Positions 54,770-64,000 of a stretch of DNA of 64,000 nucleotides are shown piece after piece (the first letter of the stretch is position 1; each line of letters opens with the position of its first letter). The stretch is from Vanrija pseudolonga (Eukaryota; Basidiomycota; Tremellomycetes; Trichosporonales; Trichosporonaceae). Under the pieces are notes generated by a model. The model did no database searches. It saw only the letters and a program-made list of their open reading frames with translations, and was not told where the DNA came from. The position numbers and the translations under genes were made by a program. The DNA is taken from contig NC_085850.1 in the NCBI RefSeq assembly GCF_020906515.1, positions 4,340,001-4,404,000 on the forward strand, read 5' to 3'.

Positions 54770-56184
54770 ATGCCCGCAGCATTCAACACGGCCCCGCCCA
54801 ACGCCCCAGAGGCCATCCTCACCTTCCCCGCGCCGCACATCCTGCACGTCGCGATGAACCGCCCGAAGAACTACAACGCGATGAACGGCCCGCTCAACGC
54901 CGCCCTCGAGGAGGCGTTTGCGTGGTTTGACGCCGAGCCGAGCCTCTACGTTGCCATTCTGGGGAGCACGAGCCGCAAGGCGTGGTGCGCGGGCGCGGAC
55001 CTGCTGGCTTGGGTGAGTGAGCCGAGCCGCCGAGCGGAGCGAGGCGTCGGCGACGGAGGAGGAGGAGGAGGAGGAGAGACTCGTCGTCGACAACGGCTTG
55101 GGCGTAGCACGCGCATTAAGATGCGCCGACGACAAGCCGTCGGCGCTACACACCCACCTGCCCATCCCACAGGCTGGCTGCTCGGCGATCGCACCGACGA
55201 CGTCAGCGGGGAAGCTAGCGGCGCCCCGCGGCTGTGTGACAGCCGGCCGCGGGGGAGGTCGTCGGCGACTGTCTCGGCGCCGACGCGTGGGGATCGTCGT
55301 GGTCCGCACTCCCCTCTCCCCTCCTCCCTCCCCTCCCCCTCCCTCCGCCCCACCCGCACTCGCTAACGCTCGTGCCCAGCAAACAGAAGGCAAGAACTGG
55401 ATGAAAACCACCAAGAACGGCTTCGGCGCGATCAGCACCCGCATCACCAAGAAGCCCATCATTGGCGCGGTGCACGGCCTCGCCCTCGGCGGCGGGTCCG
55501 AGATGGTCGTCAACCTCGACATGGTGATCGCGGGCGAGAAGGCGACGTTTGGGTTCCCCGAGGTCAAGCGCGGCGTGTGGATTGGCTTGGGGGGGTTGCC
55601 GCGCTTTGTCAAGCTCGTCGGGCATCAGAAGGGTGAGTGAGAGCGTCGCGCGCAGCGCGGCGCGGCGTGGGATGGTACGAGGGCCACCGTCCTCCCCGTG
55701 CCGCTCGCACACTCGCTTCGCTCGTGTGCTCACTCACTCCCCAGCCACCGAGCTCATCCTCACCGGCCGCAACATCTCGCCGCGCGAAGCCCTCGCGCTC
55801 AACATGGTCAACTACGTCGTGCCCGACGACGAGGTCGAGGCGCGCGCGCTCGCGCTGGCGCAGGAGATTGCTGAGAACTCGCCTGATTCGGTGGTTGCGC
55901 AGTTGTATGGTGAGTCGCGACGGGGCGTCGCGCGTCAGCGCGGCGCCGAGCGCGTCGTCGTGGACCTGTCCAGGCTGGCGGGTTGCCATCCGAGAGGAGC
56001 GAGGAGGTGCTGACACACCCCAGCCATCCGCCTGACGCACGAAAACACGTCATCCTTCGCCGCGCAGCGCCTCATTGTCGACTCGGCGCCGATCAAGGCG
56101 CTCGAGGAGGGCGACAACCTCGTCGAGGGCCTCGTCGCGTTCAAGGAGAAGCGTAAGCCGAACTGGACGCCGAGCAAGCTCTAG
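54770..56184 (+). CDS. Enoyl-CoA hydratase/isomerase family protein
   Basis: A crotonase-fold enzyme of 273 residues in four exons; introns are 55013-55379, 55633-55744 and 55910-56023. It most likely hydrates or isomerises an acyl-CoA in fatty-acid or amino-acid breakdown. Visible elements are MNRPKNYNAMNGPLNAAL near the N-terminus, CAGADLLAW (first oxyanion-hole strand), KPIIGAVHGLALGGGSEMVVNLDMVIA (second oxyanion-hole strand) and FGFPEVKRGVWIGLGGLPRFVKLVG, the region with the catalytic Glu. LTGRNISPREALALNMVNYVVPDDE is the next conserved helix. No presequence or clear PTS1 is present; it ends SKL, however, which is a perfect peroxisomal targeting signal. Peroxisomal location is therefore likely. 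Confidence 0.92.
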
Positions 56185-56358
56185 TGCGCACACAACGACG
56201 CGAGCGCAGCGAGCGTTGTGCGTGGCCGCCTGGCACGGCGAGCCCGAGCAGTACGTAGGGATGAAGTCAGCAGAAGTGATGCAGTCGTTGTGTAACTAGA
56301 GTGCATATCTACATGTCTCCTCTGGGCGCCCAGCTCGCCGGCTACGCCTGCTCGCCAG

Positions 56359-57477
56359 CTAGCTGCCAATCTTGGCAAGCACCTCGGCACTGGGCACGAA
56401 GAACACGCTCCCAGTCACCGGCGTACTAAAGTCCAGAATCCTGTCGTGCTTGCCCTCTGGCACGCCGATAAACATGCGGCGGAGCATCTCCTCGGTGACC
56501 CAGAGCTTGCGCGAGTATCCGATAAAGTACGTCCCGTACTCTCCCTTGCCCGGCGCGCCGAAGGGCATGTTGTCGCGGAGGATGTCGTGCTCGACGCCCT
56601 GGTCGTCGACGATGGTCGCGAGCTGCTTGTGGGGCTTCTGCGCGTCGTCGGCCTGGTCGGCGAGCTCGACGTTGTCGATCTTGGTGCGGCCGATCGCCGC
56701 CTCCTGGTCCTCCGTCTTGAGCTTGTTCCACGCGCCCAGGTTGTGGAGGTACTTCTGCGTCGTGACGTACGACCCGCCGACGGCGGCCGCGCCCGCGCCC
56801 GCGTCGTCGCCCGCGGCGACGAGCACGCTTGCGTCGAGCGCCTGCCCGATGGGGTTCGCCGTGCCGTCGATAAAGCCCAGCAGGTCGCGCGCGTCAAAGT
56901 ACCGGAACCCCGTCGTCTCGTCCTGCACCTTGACGGCCGCGCCGAGCTGGTCGAGGAGCAGCCGCTCAAACTCGTACACCATGTCCCTGCGCTCCGCGCG
57001 GATGTGGATGAGCAGGTCGCCTGGCGTGCTGGGCGCAGTGTGCGTCGCGCCCTTGAGCTCCTTGAACTCGTGCAGCTCGGCCGGGCGGGGCAGCTTGGTC
57101 ACCGCGTCCCAGACACGCGCGCCGATGCCGACGGTCACGGAGAGGCCGGCGCCGGCGTCCCGGATGGCCACGTTCTTCGACAGGCCGGAGATGGAGCCGA
57201 GGACCGAGGCGACAGTGGACTCGGCGCCGGGGGCGACGGTGAGGATGAGAAAGGTTGCGGTTGAGGTGAGCGGGCCGTCGATGGCCTGTACTTGGGGGTT
57301 GGACATTGTGCGGGCGGTGGATGAGAGCTGCCGGCGGGGAGGAGCAGCAGCAGGGGTGAGGCCGAGGGGGTGGGCGAGCGCGGCGCGGCGGACAAGGAGC
57401 GGGGCGGAGGTGACGAGGCGGCAATGGGCGTGGATGGATGCGGAGGATGCTGCGAGGCGCGTCGATCTCTTGAGCAT
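56359..57477 (-). CDS. DyP-type haem peroxidase, B-type, probably mitochondrial
   Basis: A dye-decolourising peroxidase of 372 residues in one exon. The first about 57 residues are rich in Arg, Ser and Ala without acidic residues, fitting a mitochondrial presequence. The catalytic domain then starts near NPQVQAIDGPL. GFIDGTANP is the G-x-x-D-G motif with the catalytic Asp. The proximal His is likely in QKPHKQL. RDNMPFG holds the distal Arg, and GTYFIGYSRKLWVTEEMLRRMFIG and DRILDFSTPVTG complete the B-type signature. Physiological substrates are unknown; peroxide defence and haem-related roles are proposed for the family. A CRE palindrome sits 96 bases upstream. Confidence 0.93.
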   Translation of the reverse strand: MLKRSTRLAASSASIHAHCRLVTSAPLLVRRAALAHPLGLTPAAAPPRRQLSSTARTMSNPQVQAIDGPLTSTATFLILTVAPGAESTVASVLGSISGLSKNVAIRDAGAGLSVTVGIGARVWDAVTKLPRPAELHEFKELKGATHTAPSTPGDLLIHIRAERRDMVYEFERLLLDQLGAAVKVQDETTGFRYFDARDLLGFIDGTANPIGQALDASVLVAAGDDAGAGAAAVGGSYVTTQKYLHNLGAWNKLKTEDQEAAIGRTKIDNVELADQADDAQKPHKQLATIVDDQGVEHDILRDNMPFGAPGKGEYGTYFIGYSRKLWVTEEMLRRMFIGVPEGKHDRILDFSTPVTGSVFFVPSAEVLAKIGS

Positions 57478-57572
57478 TGGTGAGGTGGTGAGTGAGTCAG
57501 TGCGCGAGCAACAACGTTGTTAGCAAAGTCGTGGGGGGATGTCGTCGGCTGCTCCGTTCAGTTCTCACCATT

Positions 57573-57580
57573 TGACGTCA
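57573..57580. promoter_or_regulatory. CRE-type palindrome TGACGTCA
   Basis: A perfect palindrome about 96 bases upstream of the DyP peroxidase start. It is a candidate site for a stress-type bZIP factor. Confidence 0.5.
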
Positions 57581-58696
57581 TGCGTCTATTGCTGTCAACT
57601 CCCCGCGTGATTCCCGCACGCGCTGACTGGTCAATGAAGCGTTAGCGTCTGTCAGCAGGAATGCCGAAGACGTGATTTGCTGGTGATGGCGAGCGCGAGA
57701 TGTTGAGATGCAGTCGACTTGACGAGGATGGCGAGGATGAGCAGGTGGATGGTGATGGCCTGGTGGTCGTGCACACGCCACCCTGTCATGGCACTGGTGC
57801 TGGTTTGCTTGCCTACGACTGGGAGATTCCAGAGAAAGGCGAGAGATCCGGCGCACGCAGAGCAGACCAATGCAAGGCGATCAAGTGCACACCCACCTTC
57901 GGCATCTCGGCGCGACCGACCGACGTGACGATCAAACATTCCTGCTCGACGACGATCTGGCCATCACGAGTGCTGGGCACGTTGGCTGACCCAAGCCACG
58001 CCCGGCCGGTACATAACTGACAAGCAAGCACAACAACAAGGCAAAATCCTCCGAGTTGCCGAGGCGGCACAGTCCACATGCTCAGTGTTGTCTGTCCGAT
58101 GCCCTTGGCTGCCTGCGTGACGCCTACCAGGCCAGGTCCGAAACGCTGCAGGCTGGAAGGAGGGAGGGGTCACGCGTCCTCACCCGCAGGTCTGATTAAC
58201 ATCTACCTGGAGGGATGGTGAGGGACCTCACGCGGCGACCACGTTGTGAGCGAGGCTGCGTCGTTCTCGACGCTCTGGCCCATTGCATGCGGCCCAGCAG
58301 GCAGTAGTAGTGCCTATCCCCCACCCATACCAGTCGCCCCCTCGACACCTGCCTCAAACAGCCAAGCCCGAGAGCAAACTTACGACATGTCTCCCTCGTC
58401 CGACCCTCACTCGGCCCAGGGAAGCCGTTTCATATCTCCCATAGGCACTTATCCAGCCCAATCAGCGCGGCGACAACACGCACCACTGTGCACCCACTCT
58501 CGGCATTCAGTGTTGATCTCGACGACGACGACGCGCGCCCAAACTCGTTCGGGAGGGGGCCGTTCCTGCGGGCCATCAGCCTCCTCCCACCCAACAGCGC
58601 CGTCGCGAGGCTGCAAAGGCACGCTGTTGACTGTCTTGGTTTGGTTTTCGAGGCCGGCGAGACCTCGGGAACTGAACTGGTAGACAGACGTGTTTG

Positions 58697-58703
58697 TATA
58701 AAG
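58697..58703 (+). promoter_or_regulatory. TATA box of the DOMON gene
   Basis: TATAAAG, 58 bases upstream of the start codon at 58755. Confidence 0.6.
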
Positions 58704-58754
58704 CCCGGCAAGCCAACGAGGGTACTCGCATTTGTCCCATCACCACACGCCGCC

Positions 58755-59431
58755 ATGCTCTCCATCCTCGCCCTCTCAGCCCTCGCGGCCACCGCGCTCG
58801 CCGGCTCCTCGGCCACCCTCGGCGACGGATACTGCGACGCCAACGCGTGCATCACTGCCGTGCGTTCAGGCGGCACCGACACTTGTGAGTGTAGTGGGCG
58901 TGGCATGGCCGGCGTGGCATGGCGCGCACGACGACCTCCAACTCGCATCGACGCCGCTGACACGCCTTAGGGTCCATCGCGCCCGTCACCCCCATCCCGC
59001 ACGACAACTTTGGCTGGATCGCCATCGGCTTTGGCAAGAACATGCCCAACTCGCCCATGGTCATTATGTGGCCCAACGCCGACGACACGTTCACGCTCTC
59101 GCAGCGCGAGGCGAACGCGCACGCGCCGCCCAACGTGACTGACGCGCCGCCCCGCCACGCCACGCTCGACAGCACCCACTCGTTCTCCAACGCCTCGGCG
59201 ACGGGCTTCACGTTCACGCTGCCGTCGAGCGAGGAGACGGCCTTCCCCATCATCTTTGCCTACTCGGGCATCAACCCCAACAGCACGAGCAGCACCGCGC
59301 CCATCCGCAAGCACACGTGGACCGGCCACGCCAACATCACCCTCACTGCGCTCGACGAGGAGACGGGCGGCGAGAAGCCCAAGCCCAGCTGCAAGCCCAA
59401 GAAGAAGCGCCGCAGCATGGCCTCGCTCTAA
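58755..59431 (+). CDS. Secreted DOMON-like (CDH cytochrome-type) protein
   Basis: A 196-residue predicted secreted protein with one intron (58885-58970). The signal peptide is MLSILALSALAATALAGS. The body shows WSIAPVTPIPHDNFGWIAIGFGKNMPNSPMVIMWPN, here noted as the block around GWIAIGFG and VIMWPN, typical of the DOMON / cellobiose-dehydrogenase cytochrome fold. That fold binds haem b or sugars. A Met in NMPNSPMVIMW could be a haem ligand; a His partner may lie in RKHTWTGHANITLTAL. A basic tail (KPKKKRRSMASL) ends the protein, with no GPI signal or membrane anchor. No flavin domain is attached, so it would be a lone electron-transfer or binding module. Confidence 0.83.
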
Positions 59432-60153
59432 CACGCTGGCGTGTGTAGCCTACATATGCATAGAATGATTTGTGAGGGCGGGGGTGGGGGCGGGTGGGAT
59501 GGGTTACGGTTTGAGTGCCACGCTAGGCGAGGCGACTGGTAAAGTGGCCGGGGCGACGACTCTCTCCTGCGCGCTGTCGTGCGGCGTCTGTACCATGTTG
59601 TGCATGCTTGTTGCCAAATCTCCTCCTATCGAGCAGAGAGCAACGTTGCGGGGCCAAGGTGGACTGGGAGACGGCCGGCTGTATGCCGTGAGCCAGGCGA
59701 CAGGAGCCACCTCCACCCTCCTCCCTCCACTTTTGTCGTCCTCGTCATCATCATCATCCTTGTCCCATCCTCATCGCCCTCATCGCCCTCCTCGCCCTCC
59801 TCATCCTTGTCACACTCGCACACCATGCACAGATGGATCAACGAGATCGACTCGCCCAGTCTCGGCCTCGTCCCTCGTCCCCCCTCGCGCCTCGTCACAC
59901 GCCCAACGCCCATGGGTGCGCCTGGCGCCTGCGCCCCCCGCGGGGTGGATGTGCAGAGGAGGACAATCCACCACATCAGCCAACGTGTTCGCGTCTCAAC
60001 TGACCAACTCGCACTCCCCCCTTTGACACGCCTTATAATCCCCTTCTTGTCCTTCTCACTCTCCTCTAACCTCACTCAAACTCTTGTTCTCTTCTTGACT
60101 ACTCCCCTTCACTCTTGTCACTTGTCGCTCAGCTACTACTCCTACCCACCGAC
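59432..60153. other. Promoter region of the helicase gene, 0.7 kb
   Basis: It contains CAT/CTC simple repeats around 59740-59815 and a strongly CT-rich leader close to the start codon. No gene was seen. Confidence 0.5.
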
Positions 60154-63100
60154 ATGTCTCGAGATACCCAACCCAGCAGCAGCAGTAGTGCCCCACCACG
60201 CCCCGCAGCGATACCACCACGCTCAATCGACGGACCGGGCAACCTCTCGCTAAACGGCGCGCGGCATAGCAATGGTGAGCTGCGGTGAAGAGTGCTAGCT
60301 GACCTCAGACCACCGACACATCCAGGACATCAGCGTCGCCCCCACGCTGGACGAGGTCACGTCGTTACGCAGGCCATACCTCCCCCTCTATGCACCAGGC
60401 GCAGAGCACTACTACCCAAACGACAGCGTCGCGAGGATGTCAGTTGTGCGAGTGGAGATGAAACTGACACCGCAGGCTCGACGTCCAGTTCCGCCTGGTG
60501 CGCGAGGACTCGTTGCGCGGGTTCTACCGCGGCATGAAGTCCATCCTGCACGACCTCGACTCGGACACGTTCACCGAGAGCCAGCTTGCGCTCCGTCTGA
60601 ACGCAGGAGGGGGGTACTACGTGACGCACGGCGATGACTCGGTGTAAGCTGGTCCCAGAAATCGCACCTAGCTGACCCCCAGCGCCCTCCCGCTCCTCGC
60701 GAGTATCGAGTTCGAGGGCGTCCGTCTCGACAACATGGCGGGTATGGTCATCCTCGCGAGCGCCGACTCGCCGCCCAGTGTTGCCCGATCCATCTCTCTC
60801 AAGAAGCGCCTGAACTTTTGGGAGGGCAGCCCCCGTCTGCCGATGGGCGGGCTCGTGGCTATCGTCACGAAGCGCGGCGATGTCCCGGCGCGGTTCGCCA
60901 TGGCGACGTTGACAATGAGTGAGTTTGGCAGTGCCGGGTGACATCAGCTGGTCGCCTGCATGGGCGGAAATTCCTCGTGTTTGACACCCGAGCGAAGATC
61001 TCCCTCCCCGCCACCGCTAACACACCCCCAGTGCCCAACCAGTTCCGCCACAGCAAGCCCGCTCAAGACGATCGCCCGCGCATCGGGTTCGGGCTGCACT
61101 TTCTCGACCCAGCCGAGGCCGTCCGTACCTTCCAGGACCTCAAGGCCGGTGACCTGCGACTGCTCGTCGAGAGCCCGGTGCTCTACCCCGCAGTCTGGCC
61201 GTTCCTCGAGACCATCAAGGCGGTCAACCCTCGCGAGATCCCTTTATCAAAGTACTTTGTCCCCGATGCCAACTTGTCCGGCATTGATATCGGTATTCCG
61301 GCGTACGCCAAGAACCCTGGCTTCAAGTGGGACCTCACCTGCCTCCTCAAGCCCAACTCCAAGATCAAGGAGCTCCACTTCCGGCCAACTAGATCCAGCT
61401 CGGTGGCTGCTGCGCGTGGCCTCCTCCGCAAGTTCAGCAAGCTGGACCCCAGTCAAGCGGACGCTGTCATGGACTCGCTCAACCGCGAGGTGGCTTTGAT
61501 TCAAGGCCCACCAGGTACTGGCAAGACGTTCACCGGTGTCGAGTTCCTCCGCGTGCTTCTCGCCAACAAAGTCAAGCCAATCTTGATGCTCGGCTTCACG
61601 AATCACGCGGTCGACCATATCCTCCGAGCAGCGTACGAGGGCGTCTCGACCAACATCGTCCGACTTGGCACCCGCAGCAACGACAGTGTTATCAAGAAGC
61701 TCACTCTTGGCCGGCTGAAGGGCTACAAGGGGGCCCTGAAGGCTCTCCGAGGCAAGATGAAGGCACTCGAAAAGAAGATGGAGTCGACGACACTTTCCGT
61801 ACCGACCACGGCGCTCAGCCACGACGAGTTCCTCGAGTTCATCAAGGAAGGCTACCCAGCTCTGGCAGATGCGGTCGAGGTCCTCCCTGCTCATGTGGTC
61901 CCGTGGTACGACGAGTGGGTGGCCGACCAGAAGGACGGGTTCAAGCGCGTCGGTGAGCAGGCCAACGACTGCGGATCTTGGGAGTACTGGCGCCTCGGCA
62001 TCGACCTGGAGCGTCGAGTTGCCTTGTGCAAGGCAGCCGACGAGGATGGCGACAAACTCCAAATCCCAAATCACCTGTTCGACAGGCTCAGTCTCGGCAC
62101 CACTTGGTTGGCCCAGCCGAGCAGTCTTGTGCCTCAGTCTAGCCCCGAGGAAACGGACTCAGCGGGGTCCGCGACCTCTGGGTCCACATCGTCCGGATCC
62201 AGCTCCAGGTCAACCCCGCTTGAGTTGTCTCCTTCGACCTCCAGACGGCCCAGCAACTCTAGTTCCGAGGCACCGACACCGCTGGTCACCCCCGATTCCA
62301 TCGGACCGGACTCAAGCTCTCTTCTCGAGGTGCCGGTTTCCCATCGCCCCACGTGGCAGCTACTGAGGGAGAGGGACGTCTGGAACTTCTCAATCTTCGA
62401 GCGTCGCCAGATCATCAAGGATCTCGAGGCGGAGGCCAAGCGCTGGGTAAACGAGCCTCACCTTGCCACGGTCGCCACACTCTTCCAGCAACTGTCATCC
62501 GAGTACGAGGTCCTTCAGAAGGAGGTTAGCCGCCTCAGGAACCTGAGCCGCGCCCAGGCGCTGTCCTACGCCGACATTGTCGGCGGCACGACCAACGGAG
62601 CAGCAAGGTATGGTGACGCAATCAAGGGCTTTGCACCCAAGGTGGTCATCTTCGAGGAGGCGGGACAGATCCTCGAAGCGCACACATTGTGTGCTCTCTT
62701 CCCGTCCGTGCAGCACGTCATATCCCTCGGCGACCCCCTGCAGCTTCGAGCCATCCCGAACTGTTACGAGTTCTCGGTCGACAATGCCAAGGGAGCCGAG
62801 TTCAAGTTTGACGTGTCTTATATGGAGCGTGCTTCAACGGCAGGGCTTCCCATGAGCCAGCTCCAGGTCCAGCGTCGCATGCTTCCCGAGATTTCCCTGC
62901 TCATTTCCAACACACTGTACCCGGACCTCGAGGATCACCCCTGTGTGAAGCAATACCCCAATGTTCTTGGGATGGAGTCAAACATCTTCTTCCTCGACCA
63001 TCGCCATCCCGAGACGAGCATGGCAGGGAGGAAGCTTCACAACAGGTACGAGGCCGACATGGTCTGCGAGCTGGTCCTGTATCTTCTCAAGCAGGGCTGC

Positions 63101-64000
63101 TACTCGGAGGAGGGTGACATTGTCATCCTGTGCGCATACCTCGGCCAGCTCATGCAGATCCGGAACAAGATCCAGCACAAGGTGACCTTGGTCTTCGATG
63201 AGCGCGACGAGAAGCAGGTCGCCAAGATGGACGAGCAGTCGGGCCACATTGCCAACAGCGGGCCTGCGAGTACCAAGCACAAGGTCCTTCTGCGAACTGT
63301 TGACAGCTTTCAAGGAGAAGAGGCCAAGGTGTACGTGCCCGCCCTGGCGTCGAAAAGATGCGCGTCGACACAGCTAACACACCTAGTGTCATCTTGTCAC
63401 TTGTTCGAAACGCTGGCAAGGCCGATGACGGGGACGATGAACCAGCAAAGAAGACGATTGGCTTCCTCAAGTCGACCAACCGAACCAACGTCGCAGTGTC
63501 ACGGGCGAAGCATGGCATGTACATCCTCGGCAACGCCGCACAGCTCTCAGAAGGCAGTGACATGTGGAAGTCGATTGTCACCGACTATACAACGGCGCAA
63601 GCCATCGGCCCTAAGATCCCTATTAAGTGCGAGCAGCATGACACGGTGCAGGAGATCGAATGTGCAGAGCAGTTTGCCGAACTGTCACCCGATGGTGGAT
63701 GTGATGAGCCCTGGTGAGTGAATCTCTGGTCCAGCCAACATGACATTCTGACCCCTCGCAGCGGCGCACGACTGGCGAACTGCCGTCACGTTTGCCCGCG
63801 GAAGTGTCATGCGGACGATGCAGAGCACATCGAGTTTTTCTGCAAGAAGAAGTGCCAGCGGGTTTGCACCAGGTGCATGAACGCGTGTGAGGGAGTTTGT
63901 GGCGATCCCTGCGACAGGTGCGAACTGGACTACTTCCCCGTCGACCTCCCATGTGGCCACGACGTCCTGGTGCCCTGGTGGGTGACAATGTCATGTAGTC
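60154..64000 (+). CDS. NFX1/ZNFX1-type SF1 RNA helicase, 3' end outside window
   Basis: A large UPF1-like superfamily-1 helicase, the group of human ZNFX1 and fission-yeast Hrr1. Seven exons are seen; the last visible one ends near 63977 at a GTGGGT donor. After an N-terminal region (LDVQFRLVREDSLRGFYRGMKS) come motif I GPPGTGKT, motif II in the form FEEAG, motif III SLGDPLQLRA, a TVDSFQGEEAKV block (motif V) and TNVAVSRAKHGMYILGN (motif VI). A long insertion between motifs I and II includes a Ser-rich disordered part. A Cys/His-rich NFX1-type zinc region starts at CRHVCPRKCH and continues CKKKCQRVCTRC and CEGVCGDPCDRC. The intron at 60919 may end at 60947 or 61031. Confidence 0.93.

Larger units (their letters stand above)
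57478..58754. other. Divergent intergenic region, 1.28 kb
   Basis: It holds a CRE palindrome (57573-57580) for the DyP gene and a TATA box (58697-58703) for the DOMON gene. No gene was recognised. Confidence 0.5.

Noticed and set aside
57478-58754. A gene in the 1.28-kb gap between the DyP and DOMON genes
   Set aside because: No frame has a recognisable motif, and the promoter elements of both flanking genes account for the region.

Overview
The window is nuclear DNA of a filamentous or dimorphic basidiomycete yeast. GC-rich coding sequence, very short introns (mostly 32-60 nt) ending in a branch site close to the 3' splice site (CTGAC/CTAAC then CAG), secreted GPI-type proteins, fungal Zn2Cys6 regulators and an NFX1-type helicase all point to Tremellomycetes. 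I infer the order Trichosporonales (Trichosporon, Apiotrichum or Cutaneotrichosporon type). The species cannot be fixed from sequence alone. I saw no tRNA, rRNA, transposon, virus-like element or CRISPR array.

Layout. 0.4-13 kb: a Cys-rich GPI-type protein, an UNC93-like membrane protein, a YAT-type amino-acid permease, two adjacent secreted ricin-B-type lectins, a small UBA protein and a GABA/choline-type permease. 14-24 kb: a cytochrome P450, a stand-alone hydroxyethylthiazole kinase, a membrane protein of unknown role, a Zn2Cys6 regulator whose zinc cluster is split by a GC-AG intron, and an SDR-type oxidoreductase. 23.9-29.2 kb: four small ABM-like (dimeric alpha/beta barrel) genes in the same orientation with identical three-exon structure, with a GST gene between the first and second. 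30-43 kb: two small unknown genes, a TTC1-like TPR protein, a 14-exon Zn2Cys6 regulator with micro-exons divergent from an intronless alpha-glucoside permease, and an ADP-ribosylglycohydrolase. 43-52.6 kb: five secreted Cys-rich proteins sharing the framework C-x7-C-x6-C-x6-CC, four of them with clear GPI-type tails, and one small membrane protein. 53-64 kb: an alpha/beta hydrolase, an enoyl-CoA hydratase, a B-type DyP peroxidase with a mitochondrial-type presequence, a secreted DOMON protein and the 5' part of an NFX1/ZNFX1-type SF1 helicase that runs off the window.

The window is rich in surface, uptake and detoxification functions: permeases, secreted lectins, GPI proteins, P450, GST, ABM proteins, DyP and DOMON. 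The two most interesting units are the five-gene Cys-rich surface-protein cluster and the ABM/GST array. The most unusual gene structure is the 14-exon regulator at 35.2-37.8 kb, with exons of 8, 20 and 25 nt between introns of 32-40 nt. All exon structures were inferred by eye from splice signals and frame continuity; coding lengths summed to whole codons wherever I computed them.
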